Shown here piece by piece: positions 17,998-25,664 of a stretch of DNA of 48,806 bases. The DNA lies in contig JBCCQH010000054.1 of the NCBI GenBank assembly GCA_039024435.1, positions 1-48,806 of the forward strand, given 5' to 3'. The DNA is from JBCCQH01 sp039024435 (lineage in GTDB: Bacteria; Bacteroidota; Bacteroidia; J057; JADKCL01). Each line of letters starts with the position of its first letter. Position 1 is the first letter of the stretch. Made by a program: the position numbers and the translations under genes. The notes under the pieces are model-generated. The model was not told the origin of the DNA. It worked only from the letters and a program-made list of their open reading frames with translations, and made no database searches.

Positions 17998-18242
17998 GAG
18001 GGGGATAACAGTTTATTGTGGTTCCAAAAATGGTTCTGGGGATTTAACTCTGGCCGTTGGCCGGGGCAGCATGCTTGGGCTTAGGTCAAGTATTCCATAA
18101 AGTTACGTCGCTTCCAGGATCCTTGTGCCGTGGGGTTCCTTGGGAAGATTGCAAGACGATTTGTGCTCGGCGATGGCGTACCCAAACCCATTGCCCCTTT
18201 CCTGCAAGGCGCACCCCAAAAAGTTGAGATTGGACTGAGAGC

Positions 18243-19844
18243 TTACTGTGCGGCTTGGTGATCCTGGAAAAGTTCGAGTTGTCCTTGATGCGTGTCCTCC
18301 GATAGGGTCTGCAGCAGCTCGTTGACGATCAAATCGATCTCCGATAAATTGTTCCTGGCGTAGGCCCCGATCAGTTCCGCTCGTCGTTTGTCCGCCACGG
18401 CATCAATGATCGGCAACTTGAGCTTCCTCAGGTTTTGGCTTTGCCAACGGGGATACCCTCCATTCATCTTTGTTCCAACGGCCTTCAATTGATTGCGCAC
18501 AAAGGTAGACATCAGCATGGCGGCCAGAAGTTGAAGTTTTTCGATGGGACGGCCGATAATGTAATAGAGATTGTGATGGGGGTAGTACTGACCAAAATCA
18601 ATGAAAATCCGCGAATTACCACTGATATCAGGAAGTAATATCTTGGGTTTTGAAACCAACGTCGAATCAACCCGGTCAATCGTTCGGTACCAACTGAGGG
18701 GTTTTTTACGGGCCACGTGCCGTTTCCGGAGTGATTCACCATTCGATTCAAAATACTGCGCCGCGCGGGGGAAGTTCCGAAGATCAATCAATTTGCCCTT
18801 GGCATCAAAAGGGTTTAAGAACTGATGGCCCTGCCAGGCAAACTGATCACCCTTCAAGTCGGTCGATTTAATCATTGGGAGCAGCAATTCCACCTCTACC
18901 TGCCCCGCAAAATCTTGCCTTACAAAAACGCGATCACATCCGGTGGCAACCCCAATTCCAATCTTAAATCCTTGTTCTTCAATACCCCCGAGCCGACAAT
19001 TGATCTTATGCTCGTGAAGCGTCAGCTCCGCGAACCAATCTTGTTCCTGAGTGCTCAGATGGGCCAAGGGTTGGATTTTGCTCTCATTGATCTGTGCAAG
19101 GGCATTCAGATCCTTGAGTTCGTAGTACTCAGCATCCGGTAGGGGCTTCCTTTTGGTCATGATCGTAACCGCGGGATAGGCAATGACTTCCTCTTGGAAA
19201 GGATGGGTTTGAGAAAGGTCAATTACCTTATCCAATGAATAGAACTGCGAGATCAACGCCCTCAGCGGTCGGCCATACTGGTTTCGAAGCCAGCGATTGG
19301 CGCAGATAAAACCAAGTTTTCCGCCATTGGTCAGGCTCCGGAGTGATTTCTCAAAAAAAGGCACGTACAAGTCGGACCGGTAGCGAAAGGTGGAGAATCG
19401 TTGCCGATACATTTTGCGAAGCTCTTCCGGGATATTGTCGTGCCGGACGTAAGGAGGGTTCCCAACCACGAAATCCACCTTGATATCGGGTGATTGGAGA
19501 AAGTCTGAGCGAATGATCGGGATCGGATTTGGGTAACCGCCAAGGGCAAGCAATAGCGCCTCGATGTTCGCCTCCAGCAAGTCAGCAAGTGTAGGATCAA
19601 TTTCAAACAATCTGACATTCTTCAGTGCGGCAAGAAAGTCAAATTCAAATTTTACCGATGATTCATGCAATCGTGCGATGATCTCCAAAACAAAGGCGCC
19701 ATCCCCGGAAGCGGGCTCAAGAATGGTGACCTTCCCCAAATCCCGATCAGAAAGATACCCCACCAAATCCAAAATTGCCTTGACCACTTCGGGCTTGGTG
19801 AGTACGACACCGTGCTGTTTCCCATTTGACCTTTCTCCGTACAT
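18243..19844 (-). CDS. PaeR7I/XhoI-type N6-adenine DNA methyltransferase
   Basis: 533 aa, close to the roughly 530 aa known for M.PaeR7I. The SAM-binding motif EPASGDGAF is at 43-51 and the catalytic motif IV NPPY at 129-132, followed by RSDLYVPFFEKSLRSL and GFICANRWLRNQYG, typical of the Eco57I-like class. It would methylate adenine in CTCGAG to protect it from the endonuclease encoded three bases upstream. The C-terminal half (YPRWQSQNLRKLKLP) is target-recognition-like. The DNA is visibly AT-richer than its surroundings, a sign of horizontal gain. Confidence 0.9.
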   Translation of the reverse strand: MYGERSNGKQHGVVLTKPEVVKAILDLVGYLSDRDLGKVTILEPASGDGAFVLEIIARLHESSVKFEFDFLAALKNVRLFEIDPTLADLLEANIEALLLALGGYPNPIPIIRSDFLQSPDIKVDFVVGNPPYVRHDNIPEELRKMYRQRFSTFRYRSDLYVPFFEKSLRSLTNGGKLGFICANRWLRNQYGRPLRALISQFYSLDKVIDLSQTHPFQEEVIAYPAVTIMTKRKPLPDAEYYELKDLNALAQINESKIQPLAHLSTQEQDWFAELTLHEHKINCRLGGIEEQGFKIGIGVATGCDRVFVRQDFAGQVEVELLLPMIKSTDLKGDQFAWQGHQFLNPFDAKGKLIDLRNFPRAAQYFESNGESLRKRHVARKKPLSWYRTIDRVDSTLVSKPKILLPDISGNSRIFIDFGQYYPHHNLYYIIGRPIEKLQLLAAMLMSTFVRNQLKAVGTKMNGGYPRWQSQNLRKLKLPIIDAVADKRRAELIGAYARNNLSEIDLIVNELLQTLSEDTHQGQLELFQDHQAAQ

Positions 19845-19847
19845 GCC

Positions 19848-20570
19848 CTACAAAATTTGATCTATTTTACCCTTCAAGTATCCCATCATCGAAAACAGAA
19901 ATGACTCGGGGGAGGTGTTCTCGTCCAGAGAACCGAATTCCTGATCGGAACTTGTCCAAACCAGCGCGGCGGCTGAATAGTGCCGTTCCAGAACAAGCTT
20001 TCTACACAAGATTCTGTACCGTTCAAGGTAGCTCGTTCCCTCGAATTCCTCAAACACTTTGAATCGGAACTTTTGCAACCTGATGGGAGAAATTGACCCC
20101 GGTGCTTTTTCCGCGATCATCATGTACCCTACCCAAGGGGCTTGCTGCGATGGAAATGCATTTTCCCGAAAAGCAGTCCACAAATCTACGGCACTTCCAA
20201 GTGCCTCCTCTGTCCGATTGTTAAAGTTCTTCCCGAAGGAGCCCACTTGGGACTTGAACTCAACCGCTACAAGAAGTTTGCCTTGCGGTGATACAATGAG
20301 CAAGTCCCAATCTTTTGTGGGCCGGAAAAATCCGGGAAGTTGATTTCCTTTGGTAAAAATCCAAGTTTCCGGGACCCCAACTTCCATTGCCGCAATGGTA
20401 AGTAAACGGATGAAACCGTCAAGCTGCTTTCCACCGGTCACAGCTCCCCGATTCCCTTGGGCGGAGCGATCTCCCACTTTTTGTTTCGATTTCTGTCGGT
20501 TTCGGGTACTCCAAAAGATTTCAATCGCCGTCTTTAGTTGGTCTTGAATGTGTTGGGAGAGTGAAGCCAT
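19848..20570 (-). CDS. PaeR7I-family type II restriction endonuclease
   Basis: 240 aa, the normal family length. The segment FFRPTKDWDLLIV followed by VAVEFKSQVG and then NFNNRTEEALGSAVDLWTA is characteristic of PaeR7I/XhoI. The PD-(D/E)xK site is Asp89, Glu104 and Lys106. It is expected to cleave CTCGAG. It is the first gene of a two-gene operon with the methyltransferase (3-bp gap); no controller gene is seen. The -7 box TAGATTTG ends four bases before the ATG. Confidence 0.93.
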   Translation of the reverse strand: MASLSQHIQDQLKTAIEIFWSTRNRQKSKQKVGDRSAQGNRGAVTGGKQLDGFIRLLTIAAMEVGVPETWIFTKGNQLPGFFRPTKDWDLLIVSPQGKLLVAVEFKSQVGSFGKNFNNRTEEALGSAVDLWTAFRENAFPSQQAPWVGYMMIAEKAPGSISPIRLQKFRFKVFEEFEGTSYLERYRILCRKLVLERHYSAAALVWTSSDQEFGSLDENTSPESFLFSMMGYLKGKIDQIL

Positions 20571-20574
20571 GATG

Positions 20575-20582
20575 CAAATCTA
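20575..20582 (-). promoter_or_regulatory. Leaderless-type -7 box of the restriction operon
   Basis: TAGATTTG on the minus strand matches TAnnTTTG; CATC and then the ATG at 20570 follow. A TTG lies 22 bp upstream. Confidence 0.5.
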
Positions 20583-20712
20583 CGGTCATTGATGCTTAGG
20601 AATGCAAGTGCAGTATACGACGGAAAGGAATTTGTTGCCGGTTATTTTCTCCACGCAGGCAATTACCAGCTTCCCCAGGCTACATTCATCCCGATACCTG
20701 AATCCCCATCCC

Positions 20713-21240
20713 CTACTCCCCGTCCCCCACTTCCAAAACCGCCACGTAAATCTGCGCGTGTCCGAAGGCGGAAGGCATATCGGCGGTGAAGGTAGGCGCG
20801 GCAAAGCCCGCCGGCATGGCGATTTCCGGGAGGCGGGCCCGGCTGATCGGAAAAGGCACCCACGGGGGATTGGGGCGGTCGGTGTCGTATTCTACCAGCA
20901 CCAGGCGCCCCTCCGGCTTGAGATGGGCGCGCAGGTTGGTGAGCACCGCACCCGGATTGGGGGCGTAGTGGAGGGCATTGGCCATGACCATGCCCGACAG
21001 CACCGGCAAGAGCAATTTCCGGGTAAAATCGCCTTCTTCCACCCGGAGTTGCGCGTGTTGCAGGCGCAGGTACCAGAGGGAGTGGGGATTTTTGTCGAGG
21101 GCAAATACCGTACTCCCCGCTCCCAAAATCTGGTCGAGGGCTTGGGTAAACAGGCCCGTGCCCGCGCCGATGTCGGCCCATTCGCCGGTTTCCGCGGGAA
21201 CGGCGGACTGCAGCAGGGAAATCGCTTGGGTGAGTTGCAT
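20713..21240 (-). CDS. Class I SAM-dependent methyltransferase
   Basis: A 175-aa methyltransferase. Motif I is WADIGAGTGLFTQAL, the acidic residue of motif II is in VFALDKNPHS, motif IV is in VMANALHYAPNP and post-motif strands are in LVLVEYDTDRPNPPWVPFPI. It is short, with little beyond the Rossmann core, so the substrate cannot be told. It is divergent from the enoyl-CoA hydratase gene with 82 bp between starts. ATCTTTTG ends four bases before its ATG, a weak -7 box with the same spacing as its neighbours. Confidence 0.86.
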   Translation of the reverse strand: MQLTQAISLLQSAVPAETGEWADIGAGTGLFTQALDQILGAGSTVFALDKNPHSLWYLRLQHAQLRVEEGDFTRKLLLPVLSGMVMANALHYAPNPGAVLTNLRAHLKPEGRLVLVEYDTDRPNPPWVPFPISRARLPEIAMPAGFAAPTFTADMPSAFGHAQIYVAVLEVGDGE

Positions 21241-21310
21241 GCGCCAAAAGATTTGGATTGAAAGCGAAGATATTCAAAAATGGGGCTTCGGGGCTTGCCG
21301 GCAAAAAGTG

Positions 21311-21318
21311 TAGCTTTG
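21311..21318 (+). promoter_or_regulatory. Leaderless-type -7 box of the enoyl-CoA hydratase gene
   Basis: TAGCTTTG matches TAnnTTTG and is followed by CACC and the ATG at 21323. TTCG lies 20 bp upstream, one change from TTTG. Confidence 0.5.
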
Positions 21319-21322
21319 CACC

Positions 21323-22105
21323 ATGAGCGCACACCAATACATCACTTACGAAGTCCGGGACCGGATCGCCTACATCGCCATGAACCGACCAGAGAAGCGC
21401 AATGCGCTGAACTTTGAAATGGTCAAGGAACTGAAAGCGGCTTTTGCCAGTGCCGACGCCAATCCCAAGGTAAAGGTGGCCATCCTCAGTGGCACCGGCA
21501 AAGCATTCTGCGCCGGCGCCGATCTGGATTACTTGCGGCAATTGCAGCAGTTTGACTTTGAACAAAATCTCCAGGATTCAAATCACCTGATGGAATTGTT
21601 TGACCTGATTTACCGGATGGGCAAGCCGGTGATTGCGCGGATCACCGGGCACGCGATTGCCGGAGGGGCGGGACTGGCGACGGTGTGCGACTTTTCCTTT
21701 ACCGTGCCCGAGGCAAAATTTGGCTACACCGAAGTGCGGATCGGCTTCATTCCCGCGATTGTGATGAGCTTTTTGATCCGCAAGTGTGGCGAACTGCGGG
21801 CGAAAGAACTGCTGCTTTCTGGAGACCTCATCGATGCGGAAACCGCCGTTGCTTACAACATGATCAACCGGGTGATTCCGGCCGAGCAAATCGAAGGTGC
21901 GGTGGACAAATTTGCCCAGCGACTGTGTACCCAGAATTCGGGCGAATCCATGCACCTGACGAAAAAAATGATCGCGGACATTCAGCATTTTCCGATCAAA
22001 GACGGCCTGGCCTTCGCCGCCCGCATGAATGCCCGCGCCCGCGCCAATGCCGACTGCAAGCGAGGCATCGCCGCTTTCCTGAACAAGGAACAAATCGAAT
22101 GGTAA
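21323..22105 (+). CDS. Enoyl-CoA hydratase/isomerase family protein
   Basis: A 260-aa crotonase-fold protein of normal length. The CoA/oxyanion segments MNRPEKRNALN and FCAGADLDYL, the helix GHAIAGGAGLATVCD and the active-site stretch FGYTEVRIGFIPAIV are present; the Glu of TEVRIG sits where hydratases carry one catalytic acid. It could act in fatty-acid or branched-chain amino-acid breakdown; methylglutaconyl-CoA hydratase-like members look similar. It is a single gene with its own promoter, so the pathway is not fixed by context. Confidence 0.9.
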   Translation: MSAHQYITYEVRDRIAYIAMNRPEKRNALNFEMVKELKAAFASADANPKVKVAILSGTGKAFCAGADLDYLRQLQQFDFEQNLQDSNHLMELFDLIYRMGKPVIARITGHAIAGGAGLATVCDFSFTVPEAKFGYTEVRIGFIPAIVMSFLIRKCGELRAKELLLSGDLIDAETAVAYNMINRVIPAEQIEGAVDKFAQRLCTQNSGESMHLTKKMIADIQHFPIKDGLAFAARMNARARANADCKRGIAAFLNKEQIEW

Positions 22106-22111
22106 AAAAGA

Positions 22112-22178
22112 GCCAGCCCTACCTGCATACTGAGCAAAGGATTCTTCGTGCGTAGAGGAGTGAGGCAGCAGGGCTGGC
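22112..22178 (-). terminator. Terminator of the LytTR regulator gene
   Basis: GCCAGCCCT (22112-22120) pairs with AGGGCTGGC (22170-22178), with partial extension inward (CCTGC and GCAG). On the minus strand the hairpin is followed by CTCTTTTTT. It sits between two convergent genes. Confidence 0.6.
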
Positions 22179-22243
22179 GAGGGTAACTGAATATTGATTT
22201 GGCTGCGGGGTAGAAAGACAATACCGCAGCTATGGTGCATGCG

Positions 22244-23008
22244 TCAACGAATGAGCTCCGACCAGGGTGCGCCCATGCGACGGAGAAAACGCCGTTCCAT
22301 ATAAATTGGGACATTGCCACACCATCCATCTTCCATGCTGTAAAGCAAGCCCTCGGGCGTAACTTCTACCGAATGGACCCGGTTGAGGTGCAACAATTGC
22401 TTCCCAACCGGGAAAAAGTCATTGAAATGGAGCGCATTTGCGATGCGGGCAAAACTGGTTGTACTGGCGATGGCTCGACCTCCGGTCATCCAGAACCAGC
22501 GCAAATCGTCCTGGTCCACAATGCGAATGATATCATCTACTTCCAGCAACCGCGGACCGTGTCCTGCTACTTTGGTCAACAGTTGGCTGAGTACTAGGTG
22601 TCGGTGGTGGCAGAAATGCTGATCGTAGAGTTGCTGGACCCGCAATTTCCGCTGGGAAAAGAGCACCCGCTCGACCGCACACAGAAAATCTTTCGTGCAC
22701 GCGGGCTTGAGCAAGTAGTCGGACACGTGGTAGCGGAGCATCTTCATGGCCGGCTTGGTATCTTCCCCCACGACGATTTTATCGTAAGTGAGGTCGCGGG
22801 TTTCTTCAAACAGGCGGAAGGCAGATTCCTCAGGCAGATCCATATCGAGGAATACCAGTTGGGGGCGGAACCGGCGGATCAAATCGATGCCCTCGGCAAC
22901 GGATGATCCACGACCTACTACCCGTGCCAATGGATCCAGGCAAACGGGAAATTCCGGGTGGTTGTTTGTGCCGCTGCGCGGCGAATGAATCATTATTGTT
23001 TTAAGCAT
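22244..23008 (-). CDS. LytTR-family response regulator with atypical receiver domain
   Basis: 254 aa from the ATG at 23008; a TTG at 23050 lies inside the likely promoter. Residues 1-115 are a receiver domain with the phosphoacceptor Asp55 (LVFLDMDLP) and Lys101 (LLKP). The acidic pair normally found after strand 1 is missing (TIMIHSPRSG), and the conserved Thr/Ser after strand 4 is not evident (KIVVGEDTKPA). The C-terminal part (about 140-250) is LytTR-like (LLEVDDIIRIVDQDDLRWFW, LHLNRVHSVEV). No sensor kinase is adjacent. It may respond to something other than phosphorylation. Confidence 0.82.
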   Translation of the reverse strand: MLKTIMIHSPRSGTNNHPEFPVCLDPLARVVGRGSSVAEGIDLIRRFRPQLVFLDMDLPEESAFRLFEETRDLTYDKIVVGEDTKPAMKMLRYHVSDYLLKPACTKDFLCAVERVLFSQRKLRVQQLYDQHFCHHRHLVLSQLLTKVAGHGPRLLEVDDIIRIVDQDDLRWFWMTGGRAIASTTSFARIANALHFNDFFPVGKQLLHLNRVHSVEVTPEGLLYSMEDGWCGNVPIYMERRFLRRMGAPWSELIR

Positions 23009-23047
23009 CCCCTTGTCAATTCTCAATTCGCGGTCTCTGTAGTAAAA

Positions 23048-23055
23048 CAAACATA
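23048..23055 (-). promoter_or_regulatory. Possible -7 box of the LytTR regulator gene
   Basis: TATGTTTG on the minus strand matches TAnnTTTG and predicts a leader of about 35 nt before 23008. No upstream box at the right distance. The region 23050-23223 is strongly AT-rich. Confidence 0.35.
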
Positions 23056-23223
23056 GAAAGCTCCACCGGCAAAAAAGCCATCAAGAATTTTAGGATAGTA
23101 ACATCTTTAAAAACGAAAAAATCGAAAAAGCAATCTTCAAAAAGCTAAAAACAGCGAATTATCTCCCAAAAGGTAACAAACATCATTTAGACACATCCGG
23201 GCATATCTCGCACCGATCAAACG

Positions 23224-24834
23224 CTATAATCCGGGAATCCGGCCCAAATCGTCGGTATCCCACTCTTCCCGGTAGCCGGCAAACCAAATGCGCAGTTTTC
23301 CGCGGGGAAGACGCGCGGGCGGAATCCCCACCCTTTTCAGCCCTTGGGTGATGCGCAGGTACCTGTATTCCAGTAGTTTCCCCCCCGCTCCTTCGACGTG
23401 AAAAAAGAAAGGCAGGCCGTTGACATCGAAGGTCGAATCTGGACCCAAAACTTCGGGGTCGAACTGCACTACGAGGGTATCCGCATCGAAGGCCAGTGCA
23501 AAGGTAGGCGCCACCGTATCCCGCACCGCGCCGAGTAGTTGAGCCGCGTCCACCACCCCGTGCCCGATGGCATAATCAAAATAAGGATATAAGTGCGCCG
23601 ACTCCACTAGCATCTGCCGGATCTCCATGTTCGTTTTGTTGGGGTAGCGCTGCATGAGACAGGCGGCAATCCCCGAAACGGTAGGACAGGCAAATGAGGT
23701 CCCGGTAAAGGTGTCCAGGCCCGATCCGCCGGCGGTGACCACGTAGCCCGGCCCCGAAACATCCGGCTTGGGCTGGCCCACCGCATTCGGTCCGAAGGAG
23801 CTGAACCGCATGGGGAACCGCAACATGGGATAGGATGCCCCAATGGTAAGCACCGAATCGACATCCGCCGGACTGCCGATGAAATGAAAGTCGTCGTCGC
23901 CTTGGTTGCCCGCCGAATTCACCACCAAAATGCCCTTGCGAATGGCGGTGCGCGCCGCCTGGGCCACGCGGGTCGTCTGCCCGTCCATCTGCGCGTATTC
24001 GTAAAGAGGATTCGAATACCCCAGTGAACTGCTGATGATATCGGCGCCTTTTTGATCGGCCCACTCGGCGGCGGCCATCCAAGCATCCTGTTCCCGCACA
24101 TTTTCCCTCAACCCGTACTCGGTACGCGCCAACAGAATTTCCGCTTGGGTTGCCGCCCCAATCGGCTGATCCCCCCACCAACCCGTGATGCAGCCCAGGA
24201 CCGCAGTTCCGTGGATACTGTACCGCAAGGGGTTTTTGCCCCGGCGCCGGTAAAAATCTCGCGCTTCAATCACCCCGGCGCGCGCCCACAGCGAGTCAAA
24301 CACCGGATGGTCCTCCAGGTTGCGAAAACCGGCATCGAAGACCGCGATACGGACCCCTTTGCCGGTCAACCCCGCCGCCCGCAGGGTATCCAGCCCCACC
24401 AACTTGCGTTGCAGCGCGTACAGGCGCCGCAACTTGCGTTCATCCACTGGTGCCGGGACGGCTTCTTCCGCCACCAGCGATTGCAAAGGCAAAAATGGCT
24501 CAATTGACCGCACAAAAGGCAATTCTGCCACGGCAGCAATTTGCTCGGCCGTTGCGGCCACACTCACCGCATTGGGCCAGCGCAGGACGTGCCGCAACTG
24601 TGTAACCCGGGCCTTGACCTGAGCGACGTACACTGGATCGACCGCATAATCGTCGGGTAGAGGAAACGCAATGCCGTGCCGGGCCCGTCGCGCCAGCGCT
24701 TTCGCCGCAAAGTCGGGCAGCAACCCAGCAATGCACTGCTTGTCCCGAAAGTGGACAAAATAGTGCTCTTGACCCCAAGCGAGCGTGGGGCTGAACACCA
24801 GTGCGACCAGCCACCAGCGAATCAGTTGTTTCAT
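23224..24834 (-). CDS. Secreted S8 (subtilisin-like) serine protease
   Basis: 536 aa with a signal peptide ending near SPTLAWGQ. Residues 23-120 match the propeptide-like region of Bacteroidota subtilases (HYFVHFRDK, LRWPNAVSV, LPFVRSIEPF). The triad is complete: Asp167 (AVFDAGF), His208 (HGTAVLG), oxyanion Asn310 (SAGN) and Ser380 (GTSFACPTVSG). About 100 C-terminal residues after the catalytic domain look beta-rich but are not a T9SS sorting tail, so export to the periplasm by Sec is the simplest reading. Confidence 0.92.
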   Translation of the reverse strand: MKQLIRWWLVALVFSPTLAWGQEHYFVHFRDKQCIAGLLPDFAAKALARRARHGIAFPLPDDYAVDPVYVAQVKARVTQLRHVLRWPNAVSVAATAEQIAAVAELPFVRSIEPFLPLQSLVAEEAVPAPVDERKLRRLYALQRKLVGLDTLRAAGLTGKGVRIAVFDAGFRNLEDHPVFDSLWARAGVIEARDFYRRRGKNPLRYSIHGTAVLGCITGWWGDQPIGAATQAEILLARTEYGLRENVREQDAWMAAAEWADQKGADIISSSLGYSNPLYEYAQMDGQTTRVAQAARTAIRKGILVVNSAGNQGDDDFHFIGSPADVDSVLTIGASYPMLRFPMRFSSFGPNAVGQPKPDVSGPGYVVTAGGSGLDTFTGTSFACPTVSGIAACLMQRYPNKTNMEIRQMLVESAHLYPYFDYAIGHGVVDAAQLLGAVRDTVAPTFALAFDADTLVVQFDPEVLGPDSTFDVNGLPFFFHVEGAGGKLLEYRYLRITQGLKRVGIPPARLPRGKLRIWFAGYREEWDTDDLGRIPGL

Positions 24835-25004
24835 GTTGTCATCTCCCGCAAAAATCGTGCTGGAGGCGCTTTCCCCTCAACGTTTGCCCCGGATAAGCTT
24901 CCCCATAAACGGTGCTTTTGCCGGACGGCTCGGGCGGAATGCTCACCTCAATTCTCGCCAAAGATGCGTATTTTTCGAAAGATCCACCATTTAATCCCTT
25001 TCCC

Positions 25005-25523
25005 ATGGTTCAAATGCCAAAAACCTTGCTTGCGCTGGGGATGATATTCAGCCTATTCCTGGTCGCATGCTCCGGGAGCAAACCGTTCGTCCAGCGGGCC
25101 AGCTCACAAAAGTACTACGGGGGACCAGCCGGATCCGGAGGGGGAACGATCTACCGGGTGTTCATCGCAAAGTCCAACAAATCCGAACTCCGGATCGACA
25201 AGGTCTGGGTAGGCGACGCCGAAAAGGGAACTTGGGCGAAATTCCAAGTCTATGCCGATTCTTCCCGGACGGTACTGCGCGATCACCGGCTGCCCAAAGG
25301 CAGTTCCCTATCCCGCATTGAGTTCACGAAAAAATTTGCCGGTACCCCCACCCCAGGCGCCAACGAGGATACCGCTCCCGAACTTCCCGAACCCATTCCC
25401 GCGAGTGGACTCCCCAAAGCCTACGCCACCGGACTCGTCATCTACTATACCCAGTCCAGCGGAAAAACCGGAAATTGGATCGTAGAGGAGCTGATCACAC
25501 TGGCACCGCTGTTGCATCCTTGA
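25005..25523 (+). CDS. Small lipoprotein of unknown function
   Basis: 172 aa from the ATG at 25005 (25014 is equally possible). The N-terminal hydrophobic run ends in LFLVAC, a good lipobox. The mature part starts with a flexible GGPAGSGGG stretch, then beta-rich sequence (YRVFIAKSNKSELRIDKVWVGD) and ends YTQSSGKTGNWIVEEL. It is not recognised as a known family. It is divergent from the S8 protease and is followed 141 bp later by the CHU_C protein. Confidence 0.78.
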   Translation: MVQMPKTLLALGMIFSLFLVACSGSKPFVQRASSQKYYGGPAGSGGGTIYRVFIAKSNKSELRIDKVWVGDAEKGTWAKFQVYADSSRTVLRDHRLPKGSSLSRIEFTKKFAGTPTPGANEDTAPELPEPIPASGLPKAYATGLVIYYTQSSGKTGNWIVEELITLAPLLHP

Positions 25524-25664
25524 ATGCAGGTTTTTTGCCGACATTCGCGGGGATTCGGGGGCCCAATGTACCATACCGGCGGTTCCCCCCGTATATTTAC
25601 TAATGGCTTCACGCTCCGGCGTTTTTCCAAGAGAAAACCCGACGACACGAAAGAAATTTCCGGC

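Noticed and set aside
23048..23050. TTG start at 23050 for the LytTR regulator
   Set aside because: It overlaps the likely -7 box, and the ATG at 23008 begins exactly where the receiver domain does.
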